A DNA stretch of 64,000 bases from Triatoma infestans (GCA_011037195.1 JAAEAF010000379.1:62001-126000); one strand, 5' to 3'; shown: positions 43,971 to 56,153, numbered from the stretch's first letter. The notes: generated by a model from the sequence alone, not told the origin. Numbers and translations: made by a program.

Positions 43971-46613
43971 TCTATTTGTTGGTTTTGTTTGTATAATCTG
44001 TATCAATGTTTACTTGATTGGACAAATCCTTTATACAATTATTTATTCAACGTCTCGTTTGCTATTATAATCTGCAACCAAAATATTCGAAGAAAATATT
44101 GCGATTTGCGTCTTTTATGACATAATTGGGAAAAGGACTACCACAGATGGCAGCTAAGAAAAATTGTTTAGTGATACGAGGAGACATAGTACACTGAAAT
44201 AGCGATTTTTTTTAAAACAGGAGACAGATGAGCTAAGATTAGGTCATCTTTACTGACCAAAAGAAGATCTAGTTTTGAAAAAGAATAATTACAAGTGATA
44301 AAACTTTTTTATTTTTAAATTAGATATTAGCCAAGAACTGTTCGGGAAAAAGTCAATTTCTGTTTAGTGGAAATTTGAAGGTATTTTGTTCTAAAAGGCA
44401 GAGCTGTAGACTCTGAAATTTATATTTAACAGCTGATTAGAGTTTAGAAAGAATAAAAAAAAAAAAAAATGTAACTCTTTTTAATTAACCGAAATAAAGC
44501 TATACTGCAACACGACATCGCTTCCGCCCATCATTTGCGTTTATCTCAGGTAAAATTGACCAGACTTGGAGTAAGTAAGCATTTTGTACTGGCCTGAAGT
44601 CCTGATTACCTGATTTCGGACTTTTCCGATCTCAATGGACGGCAATTTGAAAATTAAGAAGCAGTGCGTGTAGGATGCGAGAAGTTTTACGCCTCAATGA
44701 TATGATACTGCCACCAAATTGAAGTACTCGCAGAAAAAAGGTAGGTGAAAGTGGTAGAAAATGGAGGTCTAAATTTTGAAGAACAAAGATTCATTCATAT
44801 AAGCGTTTTTATATTACTTTAAGATAAAACTGTTTTTATGCACAAAAACTTTTGTAACAATTCAGTAATTCATTTGTGAGTCGTTGAATAATGTTTATGG
44901 GAGATTAGAAATTTATAATTATATGGACAAAAAAATGAATATATAAATTAAATTTAAAATGGGTAGCAAATATTATTTGTTATCACTATCAACAAGCCAA
45001 AGGAATGGCGCTTACCTTGAAATGGGATTAGTTATAAAGGTTAAATCTATTGTGACCTGAAAGATCTATTGTGGCTCGCATAGTTTTATAACTTTGAACA
45101 CAAAATGTTGGGTCTTGTAAAGTGTACACTGTTATTATATAATACTTCGTGAATGTATGTAATCGTGAACTATGTTTGCCTTTAGGTACGCTAATCCCAA
45201 TTATTTGCACACATCAACTGCCGGTCAATATTGGAGGTGACAATGGGTCGATCGTCTGAGATTTCCAAATGTATGTCCAGATCTTTGAAGAAGTAAATAA
45301 TCCAATTCTCTCTAGTGGAAAATGTAGGAATTATCACAAAATCTTATCCAACAACGTTAGTAAAAAAAAATAATCAGCTGGTTCGATCAAAACGACGGTT
45401 AACCAAATCCAGGAAAAGATGAAGACCTGGTTAAATTTCTAACACACACTCTCTCTCTCCTAGAATACTTAACGTATGGAAAACTGCATCTGTCAAAATC
45501 AATGTTCCTGCATATTGGGATATGGAATTCCAAAAAACCCGTATATTGAAGATATGATTTTCATTCAAATAGAAGTAGAAAAATATGAAATTGAAGTAAA
45601 ATATTTTTTATTCTCTCATAAATAGTAGTAATACTCTGGAGAAATATGATTACAATAATCATTTATTCTAGCTAATAAAAAGAATGTTTTTTTTTTTTTT
45701 TTTTACAAATAAAAATAAATGCTCTAATTAAATATAACAAAATCTACGGGTCACTATTACATATTAAATTAGATTTTGAAGAGCGCAACAATTGTTTATG
45801 TTTAAACACTACAATTAATTAATTTTATTAAGGTATACAATTAAGGTTTCTATACAGAGAGAAATTAACAAATAATAGAACCACCAAAACTCTGTAAATT
45901 ATACAATAATAATATTATTATACCGTACATATTTAATAATTTCATTTGACCAGTAGTTATAATTATTATACACAGAGGATATGATATCAACATCATCATT
46001 GAATAGAATCATACAGAAATATATATATATACATATATATTAAGTATATACGAGCACTATTATATGGATATATTATTGAATATTATTACAGGTAATAATT
46101 TAATACTATTTTGCTATTTCAATCGTTACTATTCAAATAAGGAGAAGTGTAAATAGCAATCTGGATTGTAATCATTTAACACATCCGCTATTTAAAACAT
46201 AATAATACATTCATTACTAAACCAGATTAAACAATAACCTTTATATTACTTACTAATTTTATCATGCACAATATTTGCATAGCGATGTATAAAGGAATTT
46301 ATTAACATATTTCTATAAATTTTCAGTATTATTTAAATAAATGAATCCTTCAATAAAAAAAAAAGAAATACGTCACTCGGATAAAAAACACTACGGAAAA
46401 TCAATGTTATTTTTTATAGAGTTATAGATTTATTTATTGTATGGAATTATATTCCCTATAATTTAGTTTGACTATAAAATGCTGGCTACAATGTGTTAAA
46501 AATTCAGTTAGTATTACAAAACACCATTGGCCATGATTTATTGGCCATAGCAAACATTCATCGAAAAAACTACGTAAGAAATTACAAAATAATAAAGTGC
46601 TTTTATTAGATTA
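43971..46613. other. Long AT-rich stretch, no gene seen
   Basis: No credible reading frame. A T run lies at 45688-45704 and TA-rich microsatellite sequence near 46020-46045. Confidence 0.5.
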
Positions 46614-46621
46614 TCATAGAT

Positions 46622-47073
46622 CAGGGGTGGCCAACCTGCGGCCCATAGAACATTTTTCCGGCCCGCGAGATTCATCACACTTTTACAAAACATATTTTTT
46701 TATAATGGCCAAAGTAGTGAAAACCAATATATTAAAAATAAAAACAAAAAAGACATTATTTATGCATCCATATTATTCAAAAATTAACTGTCGAAATTAT
46801 CAGAAAAAAATTGACTTTGATTTTAAAATAATATTCTTGCGAATACATGACAGATATTGCCTGTTTTATTTATGAGCTTACAGTTATGAGTTCGCAGAAT
46901 AATTACATTATATTCTGTGAACTCATGATGCGCGCGCATTTTTTTTCACTCCAAAACAATGTCTATAGTGGGTCTAAATCTAATATGGGGATATATAATT
47001 TTATATGCGGCCCGCGGAGTTATGATGCATTTCCAAAGTGGCCCGCAAGATCATTTTGGGTTGGTCACCCCTG
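46622..47073. mobile_element. Non-autonomous hAT element (MITE), 452 bp
   Basis: Begins CAGGGGTGGCCAACCTGCGG and ends, reversed, CAGGGGTGACCAACCC. Exact 8-bp TSD TCATAGAT at 46614-46621 and 47074-47081. GC-rich 'gcggcccgc' blocks lie at both ends. No transposase. The CAGGGGTGGCCAA start is common to hAT elements in many animals. Confidence 0.9.
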
Positions 47074-47081
47074 TCATAGAT

Positions 47082-48719
47082 ATTGTTGGGTAGGTCGCAA
47101 TCCCCAAATTGTGCAGCCAATTAGAGGCTTATTGTACGTATTAGATCCTGTAATGTTTACCGCCACTTTTCATGAGTCTTAAAGGGCTTTCCCAAGTATT
47201 ATCTTCATCTTCCTCTGATCTCATCGTGCCAAATGTCTCATAACGCAGTCTTGCGAATGCAACAAACATCATCGAATAATAGGGTGCAACATAATCTACC
47301 AACAAAGGTTCCGAGCTAAGTTTCCCCCATCACTTTATGTAGATATTTTTTGAACCCACCATTCCAGTCATTTTTCATTAATCTAGGTATCAAAAATAAA
47401 GAAATCTGCGTTGTCTTTGGTGAAAACTGTTTGCCTACAAGTTAGTTAAAATATTATTTTGTATCTGGAGAACATAATGTCATAGGAGTTCAGCTTAGTA
47501 TCTGCATGATGCAGATATTAAGAGATTTTTTTTTTTTTAATTTCATACACTCTCAGAAGCACAAAGCTCCTAGTACTTATGTTCTCCTGTAGAAAATTTA
47601 ATTTCATTAAGTTTTGTCAATTTTTTTTAAATCATAAATTTATATTGTTTTTTTTTCCTTGGAAAGACATGAAATTTGCTTAAGTTTTAATTTTTGAATG
47701 GAAAAGTACAAGTTAAAACTAGCAATATTTTGAATCGTCACAATTTAGATAATAAGAAACACTATAGGTGATTGAATTCAGCAGTTTTCAGTGTTTTTAT
47801 TGAATAAACTTTCTTCAATGTTGGAATGTTTAGTTAATATTTATTTATCTAAAATATTAACCACTTAATGTGGTGTAACCATATCTTAAAAATAAAATGA
47901 CATAGCCCTCCACAGCCCCCATTTTCCTCTCAAAAAATATACAAATAAAAGTGTTAGAATCAATTAACGTCCTCGTAATTCCTTTTAACTAATTGTGACA
48001 GTCCCTAAATATCAATTTCATCAGTAATTTCGAAACATTTGCTAAAAAAAAATTTATTCAACCATCAATTGGTTCCACAATGGCGATAAAGGAATTTCAA
48101 AAATTTGCTTTGCATGTGTTCACATTACGTAAGAAAAAGTAATAAACAGAAACCGAAGCTATCAAAACATTACTTCTGAACATTACGAAACTCAACATTA
48201 CTTCCGTTAACTTATGAATTTTAAATACCATTTTTCTAAAAGTGGCCAATTTGCTCGCGGCGCCCACTGGTTTTCATTAGCAACATTAAACAAAGCTATA
48301 TTTAATTTCAAAATTTTTATTTAAGAAGTAAAGATATGCGGGGAACCTCTAATCCAATCTTCTCTGCATTACTGCAAACTGAAGATGAAAAAATCCATAA
48401 AGAGACAAAGTGAAAAAAATAATAAAGTTAGTATAAGAGCTGTGACCATCGGCAGTCGGATATAAAGTCCACCAGAAAAAAAATTGGCATTTTCTTTATT
48501 ATAACATAACTTTTACTGCCGTAGGCCCTACCTTTTTTTGCTCACAAGCTTCTTGAAATATCAGTGCTTCCTTCACCGAGATTTATCGATCTTCAAATAT
48601 ATTTGTATTCTGTTATATATTAGTTGTTGTTATATCTTTGTGATTTTATATTTATATATATATATTTGTATTTGTGTTTGTAGTTGTTGATACCTCGGAC
48701 TTTAAGGAAAGTAATTTCC
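47082..48719. other. AT-rich stretch, no gene seen
   Basis: Nothing recognised beyond homopolymer runs and a short TA run near 48655. Confidence 0.5.
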
Positions 48720-49350
48720 TAGTGCACATTACACATCCGGGTACTATCAGAGTGAAAGCAGTTGCGAGAAGCTATATATGGTGGACCTGGGATAGATAAA
48801 GACAAAGAGAAAAGTGGGTAAGCATGCAAAACGTTTGAAGTAAATCAGAAAGATAGCCTCCCAGGATACCAAGTCAGCCTTGGCAACAACCGCAAGCGCC
48901 CTTGGAAAGACGTTTGCATATATTGATTATGCGGGACAAATTAGAAATGTATATCTACTTATAGTCGCAGACGCATATTCTAAATGGGTTGAGGTTATCG
49001 GCACTGAGACTTGTAAAAAGACTGTTGAATGGGCTATGTTTTCCAGGATTGGATTGCCAAAAATCGTGGTCACTGGCTATGGGAGTAGATCCTTCATATC
49101 CCAGGAATTCAAGGCAACATGAAATAGAAGGTAACATCTACAGGACCATTGCACCTTCCTATCCAGCATCAAATTGCCAAACGAAAAGATACATGGAGAG
49201 ATTCAAACAGCCTTTAAAAAGAGCAAGGTTGGATGACAGGGATATCAATCTGAAAATAGCTCGCTTTTTATTGTATTTTCATAGCAAACCAACTGCCAGC
49301 AGAACCCATGTTTGGAAGAAATATTTCCCACTGCATAACAGATAAAGTAT
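48720..49350 (+). pseudogene. Ty3/gypsy-like integrase remnant
   Basis: Broken frames give HPGTIRVKAVARSYIWW and C-x2-C (zinc-binding domain, near 48745-48840), then FAYIDYAGQ (first catalytic Asp) and YLLIVADAYSKWVEV (second-Asp region). RIGLPKIVVTGYGSRSFISQEF follows, where DNG is replaced. After a frameshift near 49120 the catalytic-Glu region is only partly readable. Integrase inserts retrotransposon DNA; this one is inactive. A short duplication ('gcataacag...gaagaaatattt') lies at 49315-49380. Confidence 0.75.
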
Positions 49351-49869
49351 TGCATAACAGAAGAAATATTTTCCATTGCAAATGCCTGTAAATTTTTATA
49401 AAAATTAACCAGTACACCATAGAATGTAGATAGGTTACTAGTAACCTTGGACAGAAAGAAGCTATCTGAGCTCTCTCCAGCGTCAAACAAGGTAACAACT
49501 TTTCACTTTTATTAAATCTTCTAGGAAGTTTGATTTACTCAAATTTTCCAATATTTTATTCCATACACTAAAATTAAGTTTTGCAATTTCTGATAAATAA
49601 GAAAATCCTATTTTACTGCGCTTTTCTCTAAACTCCATCTTCAGTATGAAAGTTTCACTTTGTTTTCTATATTTCTTTGGTTCCAAACTTTGTTTATGTA
49701 CTATGTACTATGATATATATATAACTATTTTTTTTTATTGTATAAGTTATAAGTTTGAATTATCATAATGCATTTGACATATTATGCAAGCCAAACTTTT
49801 GGTTATAAGCCAATAAATAAAATAAATAAGAGAATTTGTATATAAATAAATGAACAATAGAAGTTATAG
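49351..49869. other. AT-rich stretch, no gene seen
   Basis: Nothing recognised. Confidence 0.4.
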
Positions 49870-49991
49870 GAACCTCTACCGCTCCCTCTGTCCGGTGATG
49901 GACAGTGTTGTCTATAATGAGTGAACATAGTACGGAGGCCGTCAATGCACTGAGAAGCCTTCGTGCATTGTGACCATAGATGTTGACGCGC

Positions 49992-50021
<30 letters not shown>
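49870..50021 (+). mobile_element. SINE S1, 5'-truncated
   Basis: Lacks the tRNA-like head. Starts near 'aacctctaccgctc', has the GTCC-ggtgat-GGAC hairpin (49890 on), 'ggaggccg', 'gtgaccatagatgttgacgcgcc' and an A run of about 27 (49995-50021). Confidence 0.8.
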
Positions 50022-50025
<4 letters not shown>

Positions 50026-50089
50026 AAGTTATACTGGTTGCAACACACACATGTAATGCAGGTATAGTATAACTAGTATGAAAGAAAAT

Positions 50090-50200
50090 AATATGTATTC
50101 CTGACCGGTTTTAAATTTTCATCCATCGTCAGAGTAACTTTATCAAGTTCGTGCAGAGAGTGGTCACTACAATGCAATGTTTCTGTTACACTTGAACGTG
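50090..50200 (-). repeat. Dispersed repeat E with a hammerhead-like core
   Basis: Minus strand: CTGACGA (50126-50132 reversed), a short GGAT-type stem region, AAAA in place of GAAA, CCGGTC (50103-50108 reversed) and AGGAA. It matches 43820-43915 and keeps the 3' core that copy lost. Confidence 0.5.
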
Positions 50201-50204
50201 TCGG

Positions 50205-50484
50205 TTTGTTGATTGTATGTTTGTATGTATGTATGTGAATGTGTCGTATTAAATGGGTGCCTAATTTGTATGAAAATAAAAAAATATGTAAATTTGTAAA
50301 TACTGAGAATGAATTTTAATTCAAGTCAAATATTCCCTCTCTGTCTCTCTCACCCACTCTCTCTCTCTCTATAACTTGCTCATTATTATAACCTCGAATC
50401 CGCTGTATCTGGTCGTTTATTTTGATCTTGTTTTCACGTATTGCCGCTAGATTACATGCTAGTTAGAGTCGAATAATTTTATTG

Positions 50485-50515
<31 letters not shown>

Positions 50516-50520
50516 AGTGA
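50205..50520. repeat. Microsatellite-rich stretch
   Basis: (TATG)n near 50217, (CT)n runs at 50334-50372 and 50485-50503, and (CA)n at 50503-50515. Confidence 0.7.
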
Positions 50521-51810
50521 GAGAAAGTGGCGTTAATTCACTTATATATGAAAGTTGAACACTTTTTTCACTAAATTTAATGTAATAATCGTCTCTCAAT
50601 ATTCAATGATTGCTGGCAAATTTGATTTTCTAAATCCTACAGTTTCCTAGTAGATTTGAGAAGAATTTAAAAGCTTATTGGAAGACTTTGAGCAAGTATT
50701 GCGCACGATTAGTTAATGGGTTCAGTATAGTTAAGGAGCATATTGATTTTAAAGGCATAGTAAGGATAGTTCTATCGAAGGCGCAAATGTTCAGTTTTTG
50801 TATCATGCTGGTTCAAACACATATACAACTAGCAAACAAGCAAACACAATACTTCATATCTCTCTCCTATAACAATATAAATTCACACAGGAGATATCTG
50901 GGAGTGCATAATACAAATATGCATTCCCTATCGAAGGCTTGCAAACATTTGAATCTGCGTGAGAGTTCTGTGCAGAAAGATTTGAAAAATTCGTCAAGAA
51001 CATCTACATGATTGCATGACAATAAAATGCTTTACAGTAAACGCGAAATAGATTGATTAACCGTTCGCTGTACTGGTGGCAAATTGCATAAGGCAAATTA
51101 TTGCAACCTCGAAGGTCTATTATTGGTTTCCCTTGCACAATATGGAGTTCAGCTATGGGTACTCAATTAATCTCAAAATGGGCATCAATTATCTCTATGT
51201 ATGTCAAATGTCCAAAATAAAAAATAGCAAAACTAGAATTTAAGTTATGCTTTGTTTATAATTAAGAAAGAAAACCATAAAAGTTATGATGAAAAACAAA
51301 AAAAAACAAAAAAAAATTGACTGAAGGGAACTTTTCTCCTTTAAAGAATATGAAAAAACAAAGCATCATTTTTCATCAACCATTTCAAACACTTAAAAAA
51401 AAAAAAAAAAAAAAATAGAGAGACAAAAAAAGGGAACTTAATATTCTTTGCTAATTTCTTTTTTCAAAAGTTTTCATCAAAAAGATTTATTTTCTTAAAA
51501 ACCGCAATTACCCAAAAGTAATTTGCAAAGATGTAAAAAATTCGGAAACCAAAGCTTGTGGAAGGGGGAAGAGCAGAAAGGCTTTGTGTGGGTATTATAA
51601 TAACAACTTCCTTGTAATAAAAGAAGGTTAAGTTGATGATAAAACATTTCATTTAATCTGAGATAATAGCTATAAATTTTATTTTTTTATGGTTAGCAAT
51701 AAAGATGTTTATCCCATAGTGGAGAAGAAAGTAATTATTTTAAGAAACAAACAATAATGCAGTATTTTTTTTGTGTGTTAAGAAAATAATACTTGTTTAT
51801 TATCGGAAAT
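50521..51810. other. AT-rich stretch, no gene seen
   Basis: The open frame at 50688-51011 has no recognisable family resemblance and no supporting context. A runs lie at 51395-51415. Confidence 0.45.
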
Positions 51811-52139
51811 AAATTGCAGATATTCCGCAATTGCAGATTATCCCCAACTATGGTCTGTCAGACGTTTATTTCTCGCTAGACGGAAACACGGAAATTCAGG
51901 GGAAATTTATTATAGCTTCACAATTAAAACATGAATTTGAAGTAATCATTGGGAGAGACCTACTTACTAAATATCGGTCAATTATCAACTTTAAAAATCA
52001 AAACATTATCATCAACAAAACAGCAATTCTATTTTTAACAGACACCACATTATCACAGATCAATAACATTCAAAACATGACACTACCCGAAACATTGTCA
52101 ACACGACATAAAATCATAATTCCGGCACGCACTACATAG
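51811..52139 (+). pseudogene. LTR-retrotransposon aspartic protease C-terminal part
   Basis: An open frame of about 100 codons contains the protease C-terminal signature HEFEVIIGRDLLTKY (hydrophobic-I-G-x-D) and following strand sequence. The catalytic DTG region would lie upstream and is not present. Pol sequence that should follow is absent. The next recognisable features are short tandem repeats and an LTR, so most of the internal region is deleted. Gypsy-like by motif; clade uncertain. Confidence 0.65.
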
Positions 52140-52254
52140 TCAATACATACACTTTTCACACAAAAATTCCAGACAGTACCATAATGTTAACAACACAACA
52201 TGACTGTATTCCCACAGGACTTTACTTGCCACACACACACTGAGAAACGTACAT

Positions 52255-52405
52255 GCATGAGCTAGTTTTCATCATCACTGCTAGCTTTCAACATCACTGG
52301 CTAGCTCGCAACAGCTTCATCACTAGCTTCCTGCATCAAAAGCTAGTCTTCATTAACGTAGCTCTAGTTTCAACAACCTAGACTAGCTGCAACAAACTCG
52401 TAGCC
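52255..52405 (+). repeat. Short degenerate tandem repeats (CTAGCT-type)
   Basis: Six or seven units of about 22-26 bp with 'agctagttttcatcatcactg', 'ctagctttcaacatcactgg' and 'ctagctcgcaacagc' variants. They lie between the protease remnant and the LTR. Confidence 0.75.
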
Positions 52406-52484
52406 AAACAAGATGTGCTACACACATACACTCACCCGCACGCTCAAATTTTTCACATATGAAAACTTTCTTCAGGAAAGTGGA

Positions 52485-53100
52485 TGATGTAACATCGACC
52501 AAAGAGAGTAAAGAGAAGAGAAACGAGCCCAACCACTCTCTGGGACTGGAGAGGGAGAAACTGTATAAATACAGCGGCGGACAGTCCATGGGAGGACAGT
52601 TCAAGACAGTTCGATACAGTTCAACACAGTTCATCATCTCGCCAGTCATTTCGTGTCATTTTCATACCACTCTATCTTAACCATTCTCTATTGTAAAGTC
52701 CAGGCAGACTGTGTCTCTATATTATTATACATAGTTAACCAGTGTTAACCAAGTCTTCTTAATTCATTAAGGGGCGGGTGTTGGTGTAGTGGTTATGAGC
52801 ACGGCCTTGTAAGTGGGAGGACCTCAGTTCGAGTCCTGCGTATAACTGCTAAATTTTATATTGGTATGAAAATATTAATAGTAAAGTAGGTGCTTCCGCC
52901 CCCGTCCACGACACCTAATATGGTAGTTGGACGTTAAGCCCGCCTGAAAAAATAGGCATTACTTTACTTTACTTTTTAATTCATTAACCAGACCCAAATT
53001 CTCTCCACCTAATACATCCATTATAATTATATTACTTTTTCAGCAGAACACCCTGAAAACACCTTGGACACTAATTTCACCATAAATCAATTTTTAAAGG
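52485..53100 (+). mobile_element. LTR-A-related LTR with a SINE inside
   Basis: Contains a TATA-like 'ctgtataaatac' (52559-52570), repeated 'acagttc' units, then 'gtaaagtccaggcagactgtgtctctat' and 'attattatacat', which align with the transcript-start side of LTR-A. Probably starts TGTAACATCGACC at about 52487. The 3' edge is uncertain. A SINE splits it at 52771-52975. Confidence 0.6.
52771..52975 (+). mobile_element. tRNA-derived SINE (family S2)
   Basis: tRNA-like head with A-box-like TGGTGTAGTGGTTA and B box GTTCGAGTCCTG (52827-52838). Body 'ccgtccacgacacctaatatgg' and a (TTTAC)n tail. Exact 12-bp TSD TTAATTCATTAA at 52759-52770 and 52976-52987. Different from S1 in body and tail. Confidence 0.9.
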
Positions 53101-53124
53101 GTTTTTCGTTTTATATGTACACAC

Positions 53125-53679
53125 ACACACCCGACTCAAAAGAAAAGAACTTAACTACGATTCAGATTACTCAAAAGATTTCTGGGCAATAGATCGAAAC
53201 TCACACTACAAAACAAAAGACACTACTATAAATCTTAAAACCTGTTTGGGTATACGAAACTGAACTGTAGGGGGTTCATCTAAGCTTCTAATCTTCAACG
53301 TATCCAGTCCCTGCAATCCAAAATCGTTAGAACCATTGTCAACGCTCCTTCCTATTATGTCTCAAACAAAACAATCCACACAGACTTCCTACAAGAAGTT
53401 ATCAAAACAGGATATAATAAATTCCATAATATGTCCTCTTATCCTTTCATCACAATCCATATGTCCGTCGTCATTCAACCCGAACTCTCCCTGACAATCC
53501 TCCCCGACGCGTGAAACGTCAATGGCCATGAGACTTGCTCACACAAGATAACGTACATTGTTAATACAATGTTTATTAGGAGTGCTATCACTGGGTAGTT
53601 TTTCCTCTCTTTTGTTTATAATTATTCACACACATTTACTTATGGCACTTATGCTGATATAACACAATTAAAAAAAAAA
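53125..53679 (+). pseudogene. Jockey-like LINE 3' end
   Basis: Frames give TRLKRKELN, INLKTCLGIRN (decayed), then SNLQRIQSLQSKIVRTIVNAPSYYVSN and IHTDFLQEVIK, then a decayed tail with HPN replaced and RR..KRQ-like remnants. This is the typical jockey ORF2 C-terminal order. Poly-A at 53669-53679. A separate element from the jockey-like copy at 32335-35880. Confidence 0.8.
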
Positions 53680-53978
53680 ATGTGGCAGTCATATCAAGAG
53701 GCTTCATTATTTTTCTTAAACAATTATTATAATCAATCAAGGAAACTGTGTAAAAAAAAAAAAATAATAATAAAATCAGTACCAAAACTTTCATCTGAAA
53801 TGTGTGTGTTTGAAAAATTCCATTTTTTTATACTGCTGATAATGTCCATTTACGAGAAGCGGTGAGGCTGAAAAGTAATGCACATTGTAACGTAAGGTAA
53901 ATAAAACATCATAAAGTAGTGAAAGGGCCTTGCAGTCAGTCACTACAAACATTCTAATTGTTGTTCAACTTCTCTTTT

Positions 53979-54993
53979 TACTTTCTCTTACTCCTAGTAA
54001 GAGGAAGTATTGTAATCGTGTCAAATTTTCGATATCGAGTTTTCACCGGAAATATCCGTTTTGAGGTCCCCTGAGTCCACAAAAGTGGTTTTTAGCAAAT
54101 GGTCTGTGTGTGTGTGTGTATGTATGTATGTGAACAGCATAGCTCAAAAACGAAAAACCATAGAAAGTTAAAACTTGATATTCCGTTTAGGTATCACCGT
54201 GGGATCTGACACTACGTTATCTGTCAAAATTCCTCAACCGGAAGTACCACTTTACTAGTTGGATTTTTTACTTTTTTGCGATTTTCTCAAAAATGGCTCC
54301 GACGATTTTCTTTAAACTTCAAAATCAACCACACATACAAAGAGCTACAACTTTTATTTGAAACATTTCTCCGGGAAAATGCACTGAAGGGCACTTTTGG
54401 GGGAGGGGTGGGGTTAGGTTTCCATCTAAAGTGCTATTTCAGTTTATTAGACAATTCTGTCATCTAAATAATGTTAATTAGAATTAAATATGTTGTTGAA
54501 ATTCCGAGTTTGAAAAAAATCGGATAACCGGAAGTGCGTTTACTTTACCACTTTACTAAATGATTTATTCACTTTTTCGCAATTTTCTCAAAAATGGCTC
54601 CGACGATTTTTTTGAAACTTCGTATATAAACTAAACATGCAAAGATCTACAAATCTAAAACATTTATCTGAGAAAATTCTTTTAAGGGCACTTTTAGGGG
54701 AGGGGTGGGGTTAGATTTTCATCAAAGTGCTATCCTAGTTGATTATACAATTCTATCATCCAACCATAATTAGTTAGAAATAAATAGATGGCTGAAATTC
54801 CGAGTTTCAAGAAAATTAGTAAACCGGAAGTGCGCTTTTACTGAACAGTTTTTTCAGTTTTCGACGAATACTAAAAATACTAAATCTCTTCATTCTTTCG
54901 TTAAATTTGGTACACAAACTATAAAATTTGTCAATTATCATTTTGAGAACTGGAGCAAGAGAAAGTTGTGTGAGTGTTTCACACCAGATTTTT
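53979..54993 (+). repeat. Family A repeat, full length (copy A12)
   Basis: Best plus-strand reference copy. 5' palindrome at 53981-54010, 'gttttcaccggaaatatccg', TG run, then monomer boundaries (cggaagt) at 54240, 54529 and 54825, so the period is about 290-295 bp. G-tract motifs at 54399-54413 and 54697-54710. Subterminal GGAGCAAGAGAAAGT at about 54952, then TTTCACACCAGA and a T run. Confidence 0.9.
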
Positions 54994-55089
54994 TTTTTGT
55001 TCTGACGGTAGCCACTATTATATACATGTGCTATGTCAACGTATCTAGAACTAAATGCAGGGATTGCATTTTTAACAGCAAAAAAAAAA

Positions 55090-56100
55090 TTAAAATCAAC
55101 GCTAATGATATTTATCGTCGTCTGAAGTAGTTTACGGTGATGAAACTGTTGAAACGGTGTATTCCTATGAATGGATGGGTCATAAAATTTTGTGCCACAA
55201 AAGTTGGTAAAGCGTACATTTACAAAAAAACACTTCTTAGTTAGTGGTCAACCCAATTTGTGAGACTTTCGATGAGAAGAAATATTGACGGATAACCCAG
55301 ATGAAACTTAAATCTCATACACAAACCTGTATCACCAGCCAGATAGGCATATCGAAAGAGCTGATAGGATGCAATAATCGAACTGCTGGGTTACTGTAAA
55401 AACTGTTCTCTATGGATGGCATTCAAACTCATAGAAGTGAACAAACATAACAACGAAAAGAATATTGTGAACAACGATATCGTGTGGAGATAGAAATGGC
55501 TTTCTCTTTACTTAGTATTGTAAGCGTGTCAAATTTTCAATATCGAGTTTCACATGGGAGGGGGGTTATGTTTTTCACTAAAGTGCTACAATTCTACCAA
55601 ACAAAATTAGTTTTTGCGATTTTCTTCATAAAAACATCGACAAATTTCATTAAATTTGGAAAACTAATTATAAAATTTGTCAATCAAAATTTTGAAAAGT
55701 GGAGTTAGAGAAAGTTGTTTGAATGTTTCATACTAGACTTTTTTTTATACTGTGACGAGAGATGAAACCTTGGAGTGCATTGTTATGACGCAGAAGAAAA
55801 AAAGATAAATAATGGGAATACTGGTACTAGGGTTCGCCGCAATTCCAGAAATTAAAAACCGTATCCTCTGCAAAAAAAAAAACAACGAAACTTCAATCTC
55901 TCCATTCTTTGGACCAGATTTGAAGCCCTGCGATTTTCACTTCTTTCCACAATTAAAGAAAGAAAGAAAAATTAAAGGTACCGATTTCGCCAGATGATGA
56001 AGTGAAAGACGCAGTGAAACCCTGGATCAGAGAATGCCGCTGGAATATTTTATTGACCTAAAAAGAAAATTGGTTCACCGTTGGATCAAATGTTTGTAAT
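55090..56100 (+). pseudogene. Mariner transposase remnant split by a short family A copy
   Basis: N-terminal pieces NANDIYRRLK and VYGDETV (55098-55155) look like the mariner helix-turn-helix region. C-terminal pieces FGPDLKPCDFHFFPQLK (55908-55960), DDEVKDAVKPWIRE and KLVHRWIKC follow (55990-56095). The middle, with the first catalytic residues, is missing or replaced by the family A derivative at 55497-55742. A different mariner lineage from the copy at 6943 (PCDFHFF against PSDYYLF). Confidence 0.7.
55497..55742 (+). repeat. Family A, internally deleted (copy A13)
   Basis: Retains the 5' block ('tcgtgtcaaattttcaatatcgag'-like), part of one monomer with 'gggaggggggttatg', and the 3' end 'ggagttagagaaagttg...gtttcatactaga'. 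About 750 bp of the monomers are missing, giving a MITE-sized derivative. Confidence 0.8.
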
Positions 56101-56153
56101 CAATGATTACTATAGTTGTTGTGGTTGGTTACCGCAAAGCTGGAAAGCATCAA

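Noticed and set aside
49763..50050. Minus-strand frames of 81-95 codons
   Set aside because: They are antisense to a SINE and its poly-A tail (poly-Phe run).
50688..51011. Open frame of 107 codons as a host gene
   Set aside because: No recognisable motif, no start context and AT-rich surroundings; length is within chance for this composition.
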